A stretch of DNA of 64,000 nucleotides from Cephalotrichum gorgonifer (GCA_900312665.1 ONZQ02000003.1:2323402-2387401), one strand, 5' to 3'. Shown: positions 31,961 through 44,253, counted from the stretch's first letter. Notes: generated by a model not told the origin, from the sequence alone. Translations and numbers: made by a program.

Positions 31961-33270
31961 ATTCGGTGGATATGGAGATGCGCGCGCATAGAAGGCAGAG
32001 GACCGGTGGCTGTTTGCGCGCGGAAGGACCTGAGTAGTTGTAGGAGGAGCTTAGGTCCCGCAGAGGCTCCTGTCACAGGCCAAGGCGCAAGTGTCAAGTC
32101 AGAGCTAATATGCTCTTTCGTCGCTGTAGGTTGTGCTTAGAGGTGCCAGTAGTGCAAGTGCAAAGTTCGGCTTGTCGAGTCTTGCGGGGTAGTATTGCAT
32201 GCGACAAGGGCGAACTAGGCGAGGACTGGAGGTCAATTCCGTGGATGTGTGTGTCGATTGTTGAATTGGATTAACGCCAGGGAGTAAGTGTGAACGAGGA
32301 GTAGTTTATTCAGCGGAAGGGACGGAGGCAGGGACGAAGGTGAAGTCCATCAAATTGCCGTTCGGCCGAGGTTCTGGGTGTCACAGGGTGGCACAGCGGG
32401 GTAGATTTGACAGTTCTCACAGGCGCCTTTTCGGCTGGTGAAATTTTGTAGCTGGAGATGAACTTTACTTGCGCTGGTATGGAGTACATACAAGTGGGGT
32501 GGGTGCTAGGGGAACTAGTAGTGTAGGAAATAACATTGGTGCTATACAACATCGATAGACGGCACAAAAATAAATATTTCAAGAGCCTTTCTGGATTTGA
32601 ATTCATCCAAGAGAAGTCTAGGGAAATGAAATGGGTGGCTGGACTGTGTAATTGTTGTTCATTGTTGAGGGATTACTGATCTTGGACCCTGATTATTGGA
32701 GACTTTTGTTGAACGAATAATAACGAGGACATGCAATGCAGATGTAGCTGGTACAAGGACGTTCCCTTCCTGCGAACTGGGGTTGCGGGGTTGTAGGGGG
32801 CAGCACTATGAACAGAGCCATGACACATGGTATTACATGGGGGGAAACATTACGTCATCCTCATGGCTTCGATCTAGACCACCAGAATGGCCAAAGGCAA
32901 CCCAAAATTGTGTTCATAATAATGTTGCTGTGGGATATGGGCCTATAGATAGCCTGTTCCTGTTATTTATATCGTATCTTGAGGTATCCTTCACTCTCGA
33001 TAATACGCGATGCCATGGCCATCTCCCCCCAGCAACAACGGGGCCACGGATCCGAGCAGTGAGCCTGCTCATGCTCATGCCCATCTGCCAGCTGACAGAG
33101 CACGTCGAGACCCGGCAGCAACTCCACTCTGGAGGGGGGAAATAGCCAGGAAAGGAACAACCCCAATTGTAGATTGAAGGCCATCTACGCGGTGCTTAAA
33201 ATACGCCCGCACGCGTCTGCCAACCCACCGGAGCCTCTCTTTCACACTAGCAGCACATACATCAGCGGCC
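31961..33270. other. Divergent intergenic region
   Basis: Shared promoter region for pantothenate kinase (-) and acyl-protein thioesterase 1 (+). No gene was recognised. Confidence 0.5.
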
Positions 33271-34219
33271 ATGTCTGCCACCCGGAAAGCCAGTCTCGTA
33301 GTGCCGGCTGCGGCCCGGCACACCGCCACCGTCATCTTCGCCCACGGCCTCGGCGACACTGGCCACGGCTGGCGCCCCATTGTCGAGAACTGGCGGAGGC
33401 GCCAGCGTCTCGACCACGTCAAGTTTGTCCTCCCACATGCTCCGATGAAGTCCATCACGGCGGTAAGTACCTATTCTTCGAGCTGCCCGCCCCCGGGAGT
33501 ATGCTCTACGTGTATGCGTACGGGACATGTGTGCGTGTAGGAATCCATAAGCTAACGTCTATGAACAGAACATGGGCATGCCGATGCCCGGGTGGTTTGA
33601 CATTGTAAGTCGACGTAAATCCATCACATTCGAAGAGAATGGCGTTCTCATGACGTTCTCCCCCCCTGCGCAGGTAGAGCTCAGCGGGTCGATCGAGTCG
33701 CTGCAGCGGAGCGAAGACGAGCGGGGCATCCTCGAGAGCCGCACCTACTTCCACCAGCTGATCCAGGAGGAGATCGACGCCGGCATCCCCGCCGACCGCA
33801 TCGTCCTCGGCGGCTTCTCCCAGGGCGGCGCCATGTCTATCTTCGCCGGCCTCTCCGCCAGCGTCAAGCTCGCTGGCATCGTCGGCCTCTCGTCGTGGCT
33901 GCTCCTGGGGCAACAGTTCAAGGACCGGGCGACAGAAGAGAACAAGGCCACGCCCATGCTTATGTGCCACGGCACCATGGATCCCCTGGTCGCGCCGCAG
34001 CTCGCGCAGATGTCGTTCCAGGTCCTGCAGGGGCTGGGGTATGACATCAAGATGAAGACTTACCCGTAAGTTTCGAGGCCCCGGCCCTTACCCATTTTGT
34101 CCCGCGTGTTGACTCGCGCGCGCTCTAACTGCTGACTCATGTGCTATAGTATTGCTCATTCAGCTTGCCCTGAAGAGCTGGACGACGTCGAAGAATTCCT
34201 CAAGGAGAGGCTGCCATAG
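33271..34219 (+). CDS. APT1: Acyl-protein thioesterase 1
   Basis: A serine hydrolase that removes palmitate from S-acylated proteins. Exons are 33271-33462, 33569-33604 (36 nt), 33674-34065 and 34150-34219, giving 229 residues. The catalytic triad is complete: Ser125 in GGFSQGG, Asp179 in CHGTMDPLV and His210 in IAHSACPEE. The N-terminal VIFAHGLGDTGHGW and the PMPGWFDI segment encoded by the small second exon are family hallmarks. All introns have GTAAG donors. His210 falls in the last small exon. There is no signal peptide, consistent with a cytosolic enzyme. Confidence 0.95.
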
Positions 34220-35019
34220 TTGTGAGGTGATGTAAGGGGGAAGGTCGCGGCTGGCCGAAGACTCAGGGTGGTGCTATACCTAAGAACTTTTATTGTGTTT
34301 ATCATGACGAAACAGAGCACAATGAAGAAGAACAAGGAAAACTATGAAAAATTCCGTAAAACATTGGGATTCGTTAAATGATCTCGAAACACAAGTAGTC
34401 CTAGCAACCATCTTGGATCACCACGTGGATGGCGAGGTGTCTTGTGACTTGCTTTACGGTCAAGTTTACCTCCTCATCCTCAACATACACCACGCGTGAG
34501 CTACGCCCGGAGGAAGTTTTGAGGTATCAGCCCGCCAGGTTCCTCAATTAGACACAGACTTCCCTCGCGGCACTCCATCTTGGACATCAGTTATTGCTCA
34601 GGTTTTTTCCAGACTCGACGTTTGCCGCCCGACGAACATGCCAGCCTATAAGACGCGTCATGAGTGTTTTGCGTTTGGCGAGCCCCTGTTTAGGTTCTGT
34701 TTGAACGTTCCATATTGCCGCTGCACAACCTATTCTTCCTCGGCCGCCCGATTTAGGCTGTTGGTTCATTGCTCTTTCTCGGGACAGACAGGGAAACATT
34801 AAAGTTGGCCCCCTAGACTGCCTATAGCCTCCCCCGTAAGCCGAGACTATGCCGCAAGAAAGAAGTTCCACGCCAGCTTGTGCCCGGCCAATACCGCCAC
34901 CCCGACCTAGAGTCTCATACCCTATCAGTTCTCTGCGGCAGCAATCTGATCTCGTATCCTATCAACACCCCGCTGCAGCAACTTGACGGAGTCCCCGTAT
35001 CCATCCGGAACCGCGGCAT
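34220..35019. other. Convergent intergenic region
   Basis: 3' sides of acyl-protein thioesterase 1 and the F-box/ankyrin gene. No gene was recognised. Confidence 0.5.
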
Positions 35020-36375
35020 CTAGGGGCCGGTATTATCCTTCCCATCCGTATCTGTGCCCCGCCCCTGCTGTAGCAGCTTGATGAAGTCTTCGTTCCCATC
35101 CCGGACTGCAACGTCCATGGGGCACAGGCCCTCATTGTCCTGTATATATATATCTTCGTTTCCCCGCGCCTCAATCAGCCGTTCCCCAATAGCAAGCCAG
35201 TTATTATCAACCGCGTGCCAGAGCGGTGTCCTTCCTTCGTTGTCTCTGGCACCGACATCACAATTCTTGACCGATGATAATAATAGCTCGACAATACTTG
35301 CAGTATTGGCTGCATTGACCAAGCCCTTGTCGACAAGCAGTTCATCAGGCTCTGGATGATAGACCGAGGCAGCATGGTGGAGCGGTGTCAGGTCGTAGTT
35401 GTCTCTCGAACTGGGGTCAGCCTCCCCGGAGGCAAGGAGGAGCTTTACATCCTCTACATGCCCTTTCATGGCTGCATACGCGAGCGGGGTCCTCCCCAAG
35501 CTGTCCTTATGGTCGATATCGACCCTTCTTGAATCTAGAAGCAGCCTCATAATCTCAGAATTGCAGTTAGCTTCGCCTGCCTTTGCAGCCTCAGACAAAG
35601 GTGTGCAGCCGCATATATCCTCGGAGTCCGCATCAACCCCTGGCAACGAGAGCAGTAGCCTCACAGTGTCGACGCGGCCGAAGTATACGGCCAGCGCGAG
35701 CGGCGACCTCCCATCGTCGTCCTTGCAGCCGACATCAGCCCTACCAGAGAATACAAGCATTCTTAAGATATGGGTGTCACCCCTCTCTGCGGCGCGGGAA
35801 ACGGGCGTCTTCCACAAGTCGGGCTTAACGTTGACGTCCACCTTGCCCGACTCTATCAGCAACTCCACGACGTCTGCTTGACCCCTATCCACGGCCGCCA
35901 TGAGTGGGGTGCAGTTGCCCAGGACCGGGCTGTCCACGGCGATCTCGTCGACTTTGAGAAACTCCCTGACGACTTCGAGGTGACCATTCTGAGCGGCAAG
36001 GTACATCGGTGAGCCCCAGCCGTAGGGGCCCTTGTTGGTATGAGACAACTCCGAGGCTAGTAATAACTTGACGATATCAAGATGGCCATTTGCGGCAGCC
36101 TTGGCTAGCGGCGTCCAAGGCCAGATTCGACCGGGATCGTAGCCGTCGCCGCTGGCTCCTGCCTCGAGAGCCTTCCTCGCCGTCTCAGCCCGGCCATTCT
36201 CGGCGGCCCAGAGAAGCGCAGAGCCGGAAGGACGTTTCGCATTATAGCGGTATAAGGTAGGGTCTAGTAGGCTGAAGAGGTGTCGGTTTGTCCGTGCCAG
36301 TGCGTTGATGTCCCGCTCGGATTCCAGCCAGGCAGCCGTGACCCAGACGAGTTCATTTGGTAGATTTGTGAGCAT
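35020..36375 (-). CDS. F-box-like ankyrin-repeat protein
   Basis: Single exon, 451 residues. The N terminus (LPNELVWVTAAWLESERDINALARTNRHLFSLLDP) is an F-box-like helix bundle of the type used to dock on SCF ubiquitin ligases. From about residue 50 to the end there are roughly ten ankyrin repeats with the typical TPL..AA..GH..VV.LLL pattern, for example TPLAKAAANGHLDIVKLLL and TPLAYAAMKGHVEDVKLLL. It is a likely adaptor protein, and partners cannot be inferred. Such genes are numerous and fast-evolving in filamentous fungi. Codon use is less GC-biased than in neighbouring housekeeping genes, which fits an accessory gene. Confidence 0.9.
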   Translation of the reverse strand: MLTNLPNELVWVTAAWLESERDINALARTNRHLFSLLDPTLYRYNAKRPSGSALLWAAENGRAETARKALEAGASGDGYDPGRIWPWTPLAKAAANGHLDIVKLLLASELSHTNKGPYGWGSPMYLAAQNGHLEVVREFLKVDEIAVDSPVLGNCTPLMAAVDRGQADVVELLIESGKVDVNVKPDLWKTPVSRAAERGDTHILRMLVFSGRADVGCKDDDGRSPLALAVYFGRVDTVRLLLSLPGVDADSEDICGCTPLSEAAKAGEANCNSEIMRLLLDSRRVDIDHKDSLGRTPLAYAAMKGHVEDVKLLLASGEADPSSRDNYDLTPLHHAASVYHPEPDELLVDKGLVNAANTASIVELLLSSVKNCDVGARDNEGRTPLWHAVDNNWLAIGERLIEARGNEDIYIQDNEGLCPMDVAVRDGNEDFIKLLQQGRGTDTDGKDNTGP

Positions 36376-38044
36376 CTGTGCGTATTTGTTTGGGTCGTAA
36401 GTGAAGCAAGATTAAAGATGTACGAGGATGAGCTAATACCAGTATGGCGACGTGTTCCTGGGCGAAAAGGGGGGATGCAGAGGGTGGTACGTCCTTTCTA
36501 CTCGTATATCTTCGGCCAAGTCTTCGTTGCCTGCAAGTGGATCACTCCAGGCAATATTCAGGAAACTGGAAGTATTGGTGGTCTGCAGGCTTACTCGTCA
36601 ATGACGAGTAGCCATCGTACCTGCAATGAATGACCACTGGCAGTCATCGAAATGTCCTTATCCGGAAGGAGGCCGCTCTACCACCACTTCTCCGAAATGG
36701 ATGGAAACATCCATGATCTAACTCGGTGGAGGATATTAGTACCAGGTCTGAACCTCATCTAATTTAGACTTTGTTCCATGGTCTAGTCAAGGACTTCCCG
36801 ACACGGTGGGTGCCAAGGTGGTTCGTTCTCTGGCGCAACCACAATACAGTTGGCCGTTCCCCCGCACGTGTCCCGGTCCGCTTACTCGTGCCTGTACATA
36901 TTTGTACTTATAAGGCCGAGGCGGCCGTGCGGGGATTACGGGACGGTTACTTGCAGTGCGGTACATATATCCAAATACGGGGTGGTCTTGCAATCCGACC
37001 CTGAGTCCTTCCCGCTGACGTCCTCCATCTCCTCCGGAACAGGCAGTTTGTCTGCTGTTGTCTGCAAGCCACCATTTGCTGAGTGTTAGTTCGCCCGAAC
37101 CACCAAGCTGGGGAGACTCGTGCAATTGGGCAAGGCCAACGAGCCGCACCGTATGTCACCACGTGAATGAGCTCTGATGTCAATGTGAATTGTTGAGCAG
37201 GTGTGCAAAATGCAAGCGCAGGAAGCAGCGGTCAGGTTCCTCGTGATGGCACCTGAGCATCAATGACGTGGCCGGCACGTTACGCCTCCATATGCACAGA
37301 AAGAGCCACCCTGTGCCATCCCATGCCGTCCATGGCTGCTCCTGCTGCCTGGTAAAATTGTTGGGGAGAGAACATTTCTCCTGGCCGTCCGGGAATAATA
37401 AAAAAATAATGATAACAATAATCCACTACCTGGCGTTTTATTCCGGATTCGACAGGTTCAAACATGGGGACAAAGCATTTGCCCGTACTCGAGTCTAAAA
37501 GTCAACCCGGAAACCTCGAGGTATTATTACAGAAGCCTGTTGGCGGAAATTGCCAAATTGCATAGTCTGGGAGGTGTGGATGGTCTCATTCTGGCTAAGA
37601 TTACTGGAAACACGAGTTAGCAAACCTTGTCACTAATATGTACATGGTAGCCCAGTCTGATTAATAAAAATACCTCCCAGTGACTACTGCAACTAGTCTT
37701 ATCTCAGTCAGGAACTTGACCTGGCCGAAGAAAAGGAGCTCGGATCCCAGACGCGAGCCACTCCGCCGGAAAGCGAGTTGAAGCCACTTCACGGCGGACC
37801 CGGCCAAAATCACGGGCAAAGAAAAAAGCACCCCCCAGCTCCATCCGATCTTCAGACCCACCACCCATCCATGGCTGCTATCACCCACCCTCTTTTCATT
37901 TCTCGCATCTCTTTCATTTTCGCGTAATGCCATAGCATTCGAAATTCCTCCGACATCCCCGCGTGCTTGCCATTGCCTCACCTCACCTCTCCTGCGACGT
38001 CCCGCCCCCTCCCCCGATTCGGCACATCCGGCCTGCCCGGCGCC
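36376..38044. other. Divergent intergenic region
   Basis: Promoters of the F-box/ankyrin gene (-) and EFR3 (+). No convincing gene was seen. The last ~250 bases are pyrimidine-rich EFR3 leader. Confidence 0.5.
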
Positions 38045-41000
38045 ATGAACGCCATTCAGGACAGGTGCCGTCCAAAGCACCAGGTCCTCGTCTTGAAATG
38101 CTACCCACGCACCAGGAAGGGGGCCGTCGACGTGAAGCCCAACTCGAGCGAGCTCAGCTATCTCCTCTTCTACGCAACCTCGCGACGGTCCAAGATCCAA
38201 AAGATCGGCTCCTTTCTCGAGAAGAAGACCGCTAGCGATGTCTGGAGGGTTCGAATCGGGTACGCCTTTATTCTACGCTGTCGCGTGCTCTTTTCTCATT
38301 AACTCACCCCACGAACTCCATTCCCGATGCGGGAGCTTTGTGCTAATTGTGATGTTGTTTTTCTAGAAATGTCCAGGTTACCTTGCAGATCCTGGCTGCC
38401 CTCATCGAAAAGTCCCCGAAAGACCTGCCCCTGATTGCATCGTGTGTCCTGCGCGTGCTAAGCCTCGTCCTCGAATCCACCGACATAACAATGGTCGAGT
38501 CCTCCATCCCAACATTCAACGCCTTCTGCAGCAACCACGACGCGTCTTCGCTGTTCGCAGACAAGGAGTATGTCGACCAGTACGAGTATGTCGTTAGGGG
38601 CTACGCCAGTCTTGCGTCTGCGGACTGCTTCCCGAACAAAGGTCCGACGAGCAAACCGCTGGCTACGAGGTGGAGGAATGCCGGCCTCGAGGCAATTAAG
38701 AGCGTAGTGTCCTCGGACGCTCTGTCGTCGCTCGTTGGCCGACAGCTACAGGTCATTGTTCCCATCGTCCTGGAGAACCTGTGGGGCGACAGCGATGACT
38801 TCCTTGAGGTGCTGGCACATCGTGTCCAGATGGAAGAAAAAGTCGACTCCGAAAAGCTGACGCGCCGTCGAATGAGCGTGGCCACCGTCAGAACTGCCGA
38901 TACCGCCGGCGAACCGAACCCTATTGCCCTCCTGGGGACCGCCTTCGACGTCGATAAGCTCGCCGAGGAGGACATCTCCGTGCTTGCCCTACAGTGCCTG
39001 AAGAGGATATTTGTTGTGCCGAGCCGACCACAGATTCACACCGCCACGCAGGCACTATTGGCCTTCGTTGAGCAGAAGGTCGCCCGGGGTGCGACGGTCA
39101 TGAGCGTGGACTCGAGGACAGGGAAGGACCGAGGGTGGGCTATTCAGGCCTACGGACTGGTCGCAAGATGGGCTTCGGTGCAGGATCGCTACATGATCCT
39201 CTTTACGACCATGGACACCATGGTGCGAACTCAGCTCAAAGATGAGACCTTACACTTACACCTGGTCTTCGCCGCCATGGTCGAATCCCTGCTCCGGTCA
39301 GACGTAAATCTGATAGGGCTCAGCGTTATGGATGTACTTCTTCAGCTGGTTCAACAGATGAAGAAGCTCGTTTTGCTCCCCACGCTGAGCGATGACGAGG
39401 GCGGCAACGGCGGGTCTTCGCCTTCGACTGCCGAGAAGCCTCGACACGCAGGCCCCCAGAGAAGGGAGCTCTTGGATAGGATAGAGCGGTGCATCGGGGC
39501 TCTTGCCACGCACGTCTACTATGCCGACCAGGTGTCGGACATGGTGTCGTCCATGCTACACCGACTCAGGCCGAAACGATCGTCGAGTTCCTCCTCCTCA
39601 CCCCGCTTGGAGCAAGAGGAAGACGCCACCGATAACGTCGACCGGTCCTCCCACGCCGAGGCATATTTTGCGTTCAACATCGCGAAGATTTCCGCGCTCC
39701 GCACCGTCAAGACCATTCTCCTCATCGCCAACCCAGCATCTAGATCCGCCGAGAACCCTTCGCTATCGAGGAATCGCGTTCCCATCCAGGTCTGGGACGG
39801 CACGCACTGGCTATTGCGAGACCCGGATGGCGAAGTACGTAAGGCCTACGTAGATGCTCTTCAAACGTGGCTTGAGCGGGAAACGACACGGGCCGACTTC
39901 AAGGTACACGACGACGCCTCGTACCAGCGCTTGCCTCCGAAGGCGAATCGGGATGCTTCCACTGCGGCGTTTACCCGCAGGGCTGCGTCTGGTTGCTCAA
40001 ACCACGACAAGGCCGGAAGGGTTTCGCGCTCGCGATTCCTGCAGCTGCTGCATATAGCGATTTACGACAACGCTCTGCAGCACCTTGACTACGAAGCCGA
40101 GTACGTACTACTTCACGTCCTACTCCTCAAACTCGTCTCTCGGCTTGGCGTCAACGCCGTTCGATATGGACTGCCGATGATATATCGACTACAAGAGGAC
40201 ATCCAGGATGCCGACGCTCCCGTCCACAAGGTGCGATTGGGCAGTCTTGTTCACGGGTATTTCTGGACCTTGACGGAAGTCTTTGACTTCGAGGGATCGG
40301 TCGTGGGGAGGGCGATCATGAACGAGGTTGTGCGACGCCGCAGCAAGCAGTTCTGGGTGGATAGGGTGACGATCCCGCCTCCGCCTGTTGACCGCGTCGA
40401 GGCGCCGGGCTCCACGCAGCCCCAGACTGCATTACCTGCTGAGGGAATTGAATCGGAGTCCCTTCTACCGTTCGATGACCGACTCTCGCTGGTGGATTGC
40501 ATAGCCGTGGGCTATCAGGAAGCCAGCATCTCCCCGGCTGCCAGCCCCGCCGCGTCGCCTGGCCGGACCTTCTCCCATCCCGTGATGAACTCGACAATGA
40601 GCTCGGGCACAGTCGCCGTGACCGGAGCGGAATCCGACCTTCCGAATAGCTTCCGAGAGACTATGCTTGTGGAGTGGACTCGAGAGCAAGCGATGCTCGC
40701 GCTACAGCCGGGAAGTAAATCGGACTCCCTCAGCGGCTCTAAGTCGGGGACGACAGGTACAAACAGGAACCGGCTTACCGTGAACGGCAACGGGCTCAAC
40801 GGCCATCCCGCAGCGAATCAGATGACCCCATCGCCCCGTGGGAGTCATGTTAATCTCCGGGCCGCCGCCGCACATGCGGCCGGTGGCAATGGGAACCTCA
40901 CCCCCGGGCTGGGGCTTCGCAAGAGCAGCGTACAGAGCGGCATCTCGCCATCCCCTTCTGTATCCAGCCGGGGTTACATCGCGTCGGTGGATCAGCTGAG

Positions 41001-41577
41001 GCAGGTGCTTTCGGGAGAGGCTACAGCCCCCATGCCTGGCACAGCTGCGGCGGAGGGCGACTCGGACAGCATCGATAGCATGGTCAGCTACGAATACTCG
41101 CCCTCCGAGATGAGCTTCAACCCGGAGAACCGGCCCGTGACGGTGGATGAGGCGCGGCCGGCCGTAGTCCCGCAGAGGACGCTCTCCAAGGGCAGGAGCA
41201 CGGGACCCCTAACCTCCAATCCTACTGACGAGAGCATGCCCATCCCCGAGCCGCAGGCAGGCGAGGCTTCCCCGCCCAATGCAGAACGCGGCCCCCCCGT
41301 GCCGCCCTTGCCGAAGATCAGGACAACGTCGACGTCCAGGAGCAGGGAGGTCTCCCCCCTCGCGTCGCCTACGCGGGCGATCTATAGCCGCGGCGACCGG
41401 GGACTCAAGAGTCGAGGCGGGGAAAGAAGGTTAGCCAGCCGTGGTGGCGAGAGCATGAGGATCTCGTCGATGGCGGAGAGCACGTCGACGGGGATGGATC
41501 TTCAGGAGCTACTGAGGGGGATTGATAGCCGGTCGGGAGAGGCGACACTTGGGAATCTCACCCGGCCGCCGTATTGA
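38045..41577 (+). CDS. EFR3: Efr3, plasma-membrane anchor of the PI 4-kinase complex
   Basis: Efr3 recruits the Stt4 phosphatidylinositol 4-kinase complex to the plasma membrane. Exons are 38045-38259 and 38367-41577, giving 1141 residues. The N terminus (CRPKHQVLVLKCYPRTRKG, then SELSYLLFYATSRRSKIQKI) carries cysteines and a basic surface, as expected for acylated, lipid-binding Efr3 proteins. A long helical, armadillo-like region runs to about residue 700. The rest is Ser/Pro/Gly-rich and disordered with many SPxxSP-type segments. A local insert of Ser and acidic residues (SSSSSSPRLEQEEDATD) lies near residue 420. Length agrees with filamentous-fungal Efr3. Confidence 0.92.
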
Positions 41578-42574
41578 GGAGTGATTTTGTTTCGGAATGC
41601 TACAGTAGCAGCACTTTGCTTTTTCAGTTGGGGGTGAAGAATAGGGGACCAACACCTGGCTTAGACATGTCTTGGGAGGGACGGGAGTTACCGCGAACTA
41701 ATTTTATACATGCTCATTTTGGGGTGTGTATGGAGGACACGGCTGTTTTTATATAGGGGGTGTTATTGGGGGGAGGGAACCCATCATCATAAAAGCGAGA
41801 GAACCTCGGGGTTGCCTTTTTTTTCCTATTATATTGTTTGTTTCTGCGAGTTAAGTTTGGAGGCGACATGGTGTATTTTGTGTACCCATCTCGGGTGTTG
41901 AGACGGGGGGATTTGTACAATTACTAGGTTGGAGTGGAGGGGAAGAAAACAGGACGAGGGAGTGGGAGAGCTTGGATGGGCAGTAGTTAGCCAGTGTGAG
42001 GAAACAACATATTTACCTTTCAGAGTTGTATCATCTGTAGGGCTGGGTGAAACGTGATTTCTTGTGTTACATCCTCTCGACATACACAGCTAGCCAGCCA
42101 CATTACTTCCAGATATCTCTCTGTTGTTATACTTGGGGTTATCGCCACAAGGGACAGGCGGATTAGGCACCGTAGCCAGCATATGGCTCTAAGTCTCCGG
42201 GCGAAACAGCTGCGGGAGAGATGTAGGTTGGGCCGTGGACGAGCACATAGGCCGCGACGAAGGGGGGCTCAACTTAACCCATGACACACTATCATTCGCA
42301 CCAAGCAACGTAGCCTCCCCCTTGGGTATAATTATCCGAATCCATATAGCACGGCTGCTACTCCGGGGTTTTTTCCGAGACGTTCGCGTAGAGACGAGAA
42401 TACACACATGGAGAGAATCTAAAACCAGACGAACAAGAAAAATACAAGCAGAGAAAGACGAGATTGTAATTTCTATATTTTTTTTTCTCTATCTCAGCAG
42501 GGTTTCCGAAGCTTGTAATACAAAGAAAAAAAAGTGCAGAGGGGGTATTATGATTATCGTATAATATGTATCGT
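41578..42574. other. Convergent intergenic region
   Basis: Probable 3' untranslated regions of EFR3 (T/G-rich) and the small mitochondrial-type gene. Nothing else was recognised. Confidence 0.5.
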
Positions 42575-42826
42575 TTATCGGAACCACCACCAGCCCCCTC
42601 TCGAGCTCTTCGCTTTGAGCTCGTTCAGCTCCTCCGAGAACTTGCCGCGCTGCTGCTCGCTGATGCTGGACCCCGCGGCGTCCAGGACCTTCATGTGCTC
42701 CTTCTTGAGGGCCTCGAAGCCGGCGTCGAGCTCCTTGTGCCACGGGTACAGGACGAAGACCTGGAAGCTGAGCGCCGAGGTGGCGACGGCGAAGTTTGTG
42801 AGGGAGATGATGCGCGTGTACTTCAT
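42575..42826 (-). CDS. Small mitochondrial-type membrane protein, unknown
   Basis: Single exon, 83 residues. The N terminus (MKYTRIISLTNFAVATSALSFQVFVLYPWHKEL) is a short basic head followed by one membrane segment, typical of small inner-membrane proteins that lack a cleaved presequence. The rest is a charged amphipathic helix (residues 34-72) ending in WWWF. Third positions are GC-rich, so it looks coding. I do not recognise the family. The mitochondrial location is inferred from the layout only. It is transcribed away from ATP12 across a 1.4 kb spacer. Confidence 0.68.
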   Translation of the reverse strand: MKYTRIISLTNFAVATSALSFQVFVLYPWHKELDAGFEALKKEHMKVLDAAGSSISEQQRGKFSEELNELKAKSSRGGWWWFR

Positions 42827-43600
42827 TGTGTCGTGTGTGTCGTGTGATGTCGTGTATGCGTGTGTGTATGTGTGTGTCGCGTGCGCGGCGTTTGCTGCTC
42901 GGAGCAGGAAGAGAGGTACGTAAAACCTCGACGGGTGGTATTAGGGTGTAGAAACCGACTAGCGGTGTTGGTCAAGGGGCTCGTTGTTGGTTGAGCTCGG
43001 GTAGAGATTGGGTTCGCCGTAGATGTGTTTGTGTATGTTGTGTTGGCGGAAGTGGCCTGTAGATAGGATGTCGGAAGCTTCTTGGGGAGAAAGGAGAGTC
43101 GGAAAAGTAAATAAAAAAGGGACTGGTGTGTAGAAGAAAGAGGAAACCTGTGTCGTATATGAAGGCACGTGCGGGCGAGAGTTGCGTGACTCAGGACAGA
43201 GTAGAGAGAGAACGTATATGACCGGGCCAAGCCGCAATTGGGCCCCATGTGAATACTACTTGTGGTCGGGAAAGTCCGCGTCGGCTACGGTCTCGACTCG
43301 AGTTCGGATGTGTTCGGCTGTACTAGACTAGAACATGGTCGGTCACCCAAACGTCACACGCCAAACCGGCTCTCCCTGAGACAGCAACTCTTCCCGATAT
43401 CTACCCTTCTGCCTTGTATAATGTCTCTAATTTTTGGACATTACATTCTCTATGAACTACTGGAGCTGTATTTCTGACTTGTAGAGCTAGAATATATTCT
43501 ACGAAGAAGTAATAAAATATTAACAAAATCCTGCCTCTCCAGAATTTCCCACGGGAAAGAGAAGGATCGGGCATATCACAAGCCGGGGGCCCCACCCAAA

Positions 43601-43948
43601 GGTCCGGACCTGGGAGTCCCCACCCATGCTCCTACCTTGCCACGCCGGTCTGGACCTCCCAAATCGGCGGTCTATTTGTCGACGATCGAAGGTCTAGACC
43701 TTTTGCCTCAGAGCCCCACTTGTTCTTCTGGACCTTCCCCCTTCGGAAACAACGGCAAGTCGGACCGACAGTGTCGTCACGGAGTAATAAATGGGTTTTG
43801 GGGCATCGAGAGGGAAATAAAATCCCTAAGCCGTCTTACTGTTTATAAAAGCCTCATCTTCATTTCACGGAGATGGCTTTGAAACGCCCGTTCAATACCC
43901 CTAAAATTTCACCATGCCGTGGTCTGCGGCGCCGTTGTGGTCTAGACC
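43601..43948. promoter_or_regulatory. Cluster of four GGTCYRGACC palindromes
   Basis: Ten-base sites occur at 43601-43610 (GGTCCGGACC), 43647-43656 (GGTCTGGACC), 43691-43700 (GGTCTAGACC, extended to a 14-base palindrome at 43689-43702) and 43939-43948 (GGTCTAGACC). The first three are about 45 bases apart. A half-match (TCTGGACCTT) lies near 43727. The symmetry suggests dimeric transcription-factor sites upstream of ATP12 and the divergent small gene. A function is inference only. Confidence 0.4.
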
Positions 43949-43983
43949 GTGTCATCACCTCGGCGCGTGGAGTGGCGTACTTT

Positions 43984-44020
43984 AGTAATACTCCGTTACT
44001 CCGTATGGAGTAGTATTACT
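43984..44020. repeat. Imperfect inverted repeat containing TACTCCGTA
   Basis: Outer arms AGTAATACT (43984-43992) and AGTATTACT (44012-44020) are perfect complements. Nested inside, TACTCC (43997-44002) and GGAGTA (44007-44012) flank a 4-base loop. The same TACTCCGTA core recurs at other intergenic places in the window. Confidence 0.8.
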
Positions 44021-44253
44021 CATGGTGCGTGTTCAATACCTGTATTGACCATGGAGCCCGTCCACGTCTCGGCCAATCACATCCTCCGATTGGGCCCCAT
44101 AAAATTATTCGAAGCTTCGAAATTGTTTCAACCACCGCAGAACCAGACCGGCCAGATACGAGCAGCTTGAGGAGTGACAGTACCCAACCACTCTCCGCGA
44201 CGCGCACACCCCTACCGACACTTTTTTCCGCGTCCACATACCCTGAAAGAAAC

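Larger units (their letters stand above)
42827..44253. other. Divergent intergenic region between two mitochondrial-type genes
   Basis: Separates the 83-residue protein (-) from ATP12 (+). The part next to the minus gene is rich in CA/GT. A cluster of GGTCYRGACC palindromes and a hairpin, listed separately, lie in 43601-44020. Confidence 0.5.
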
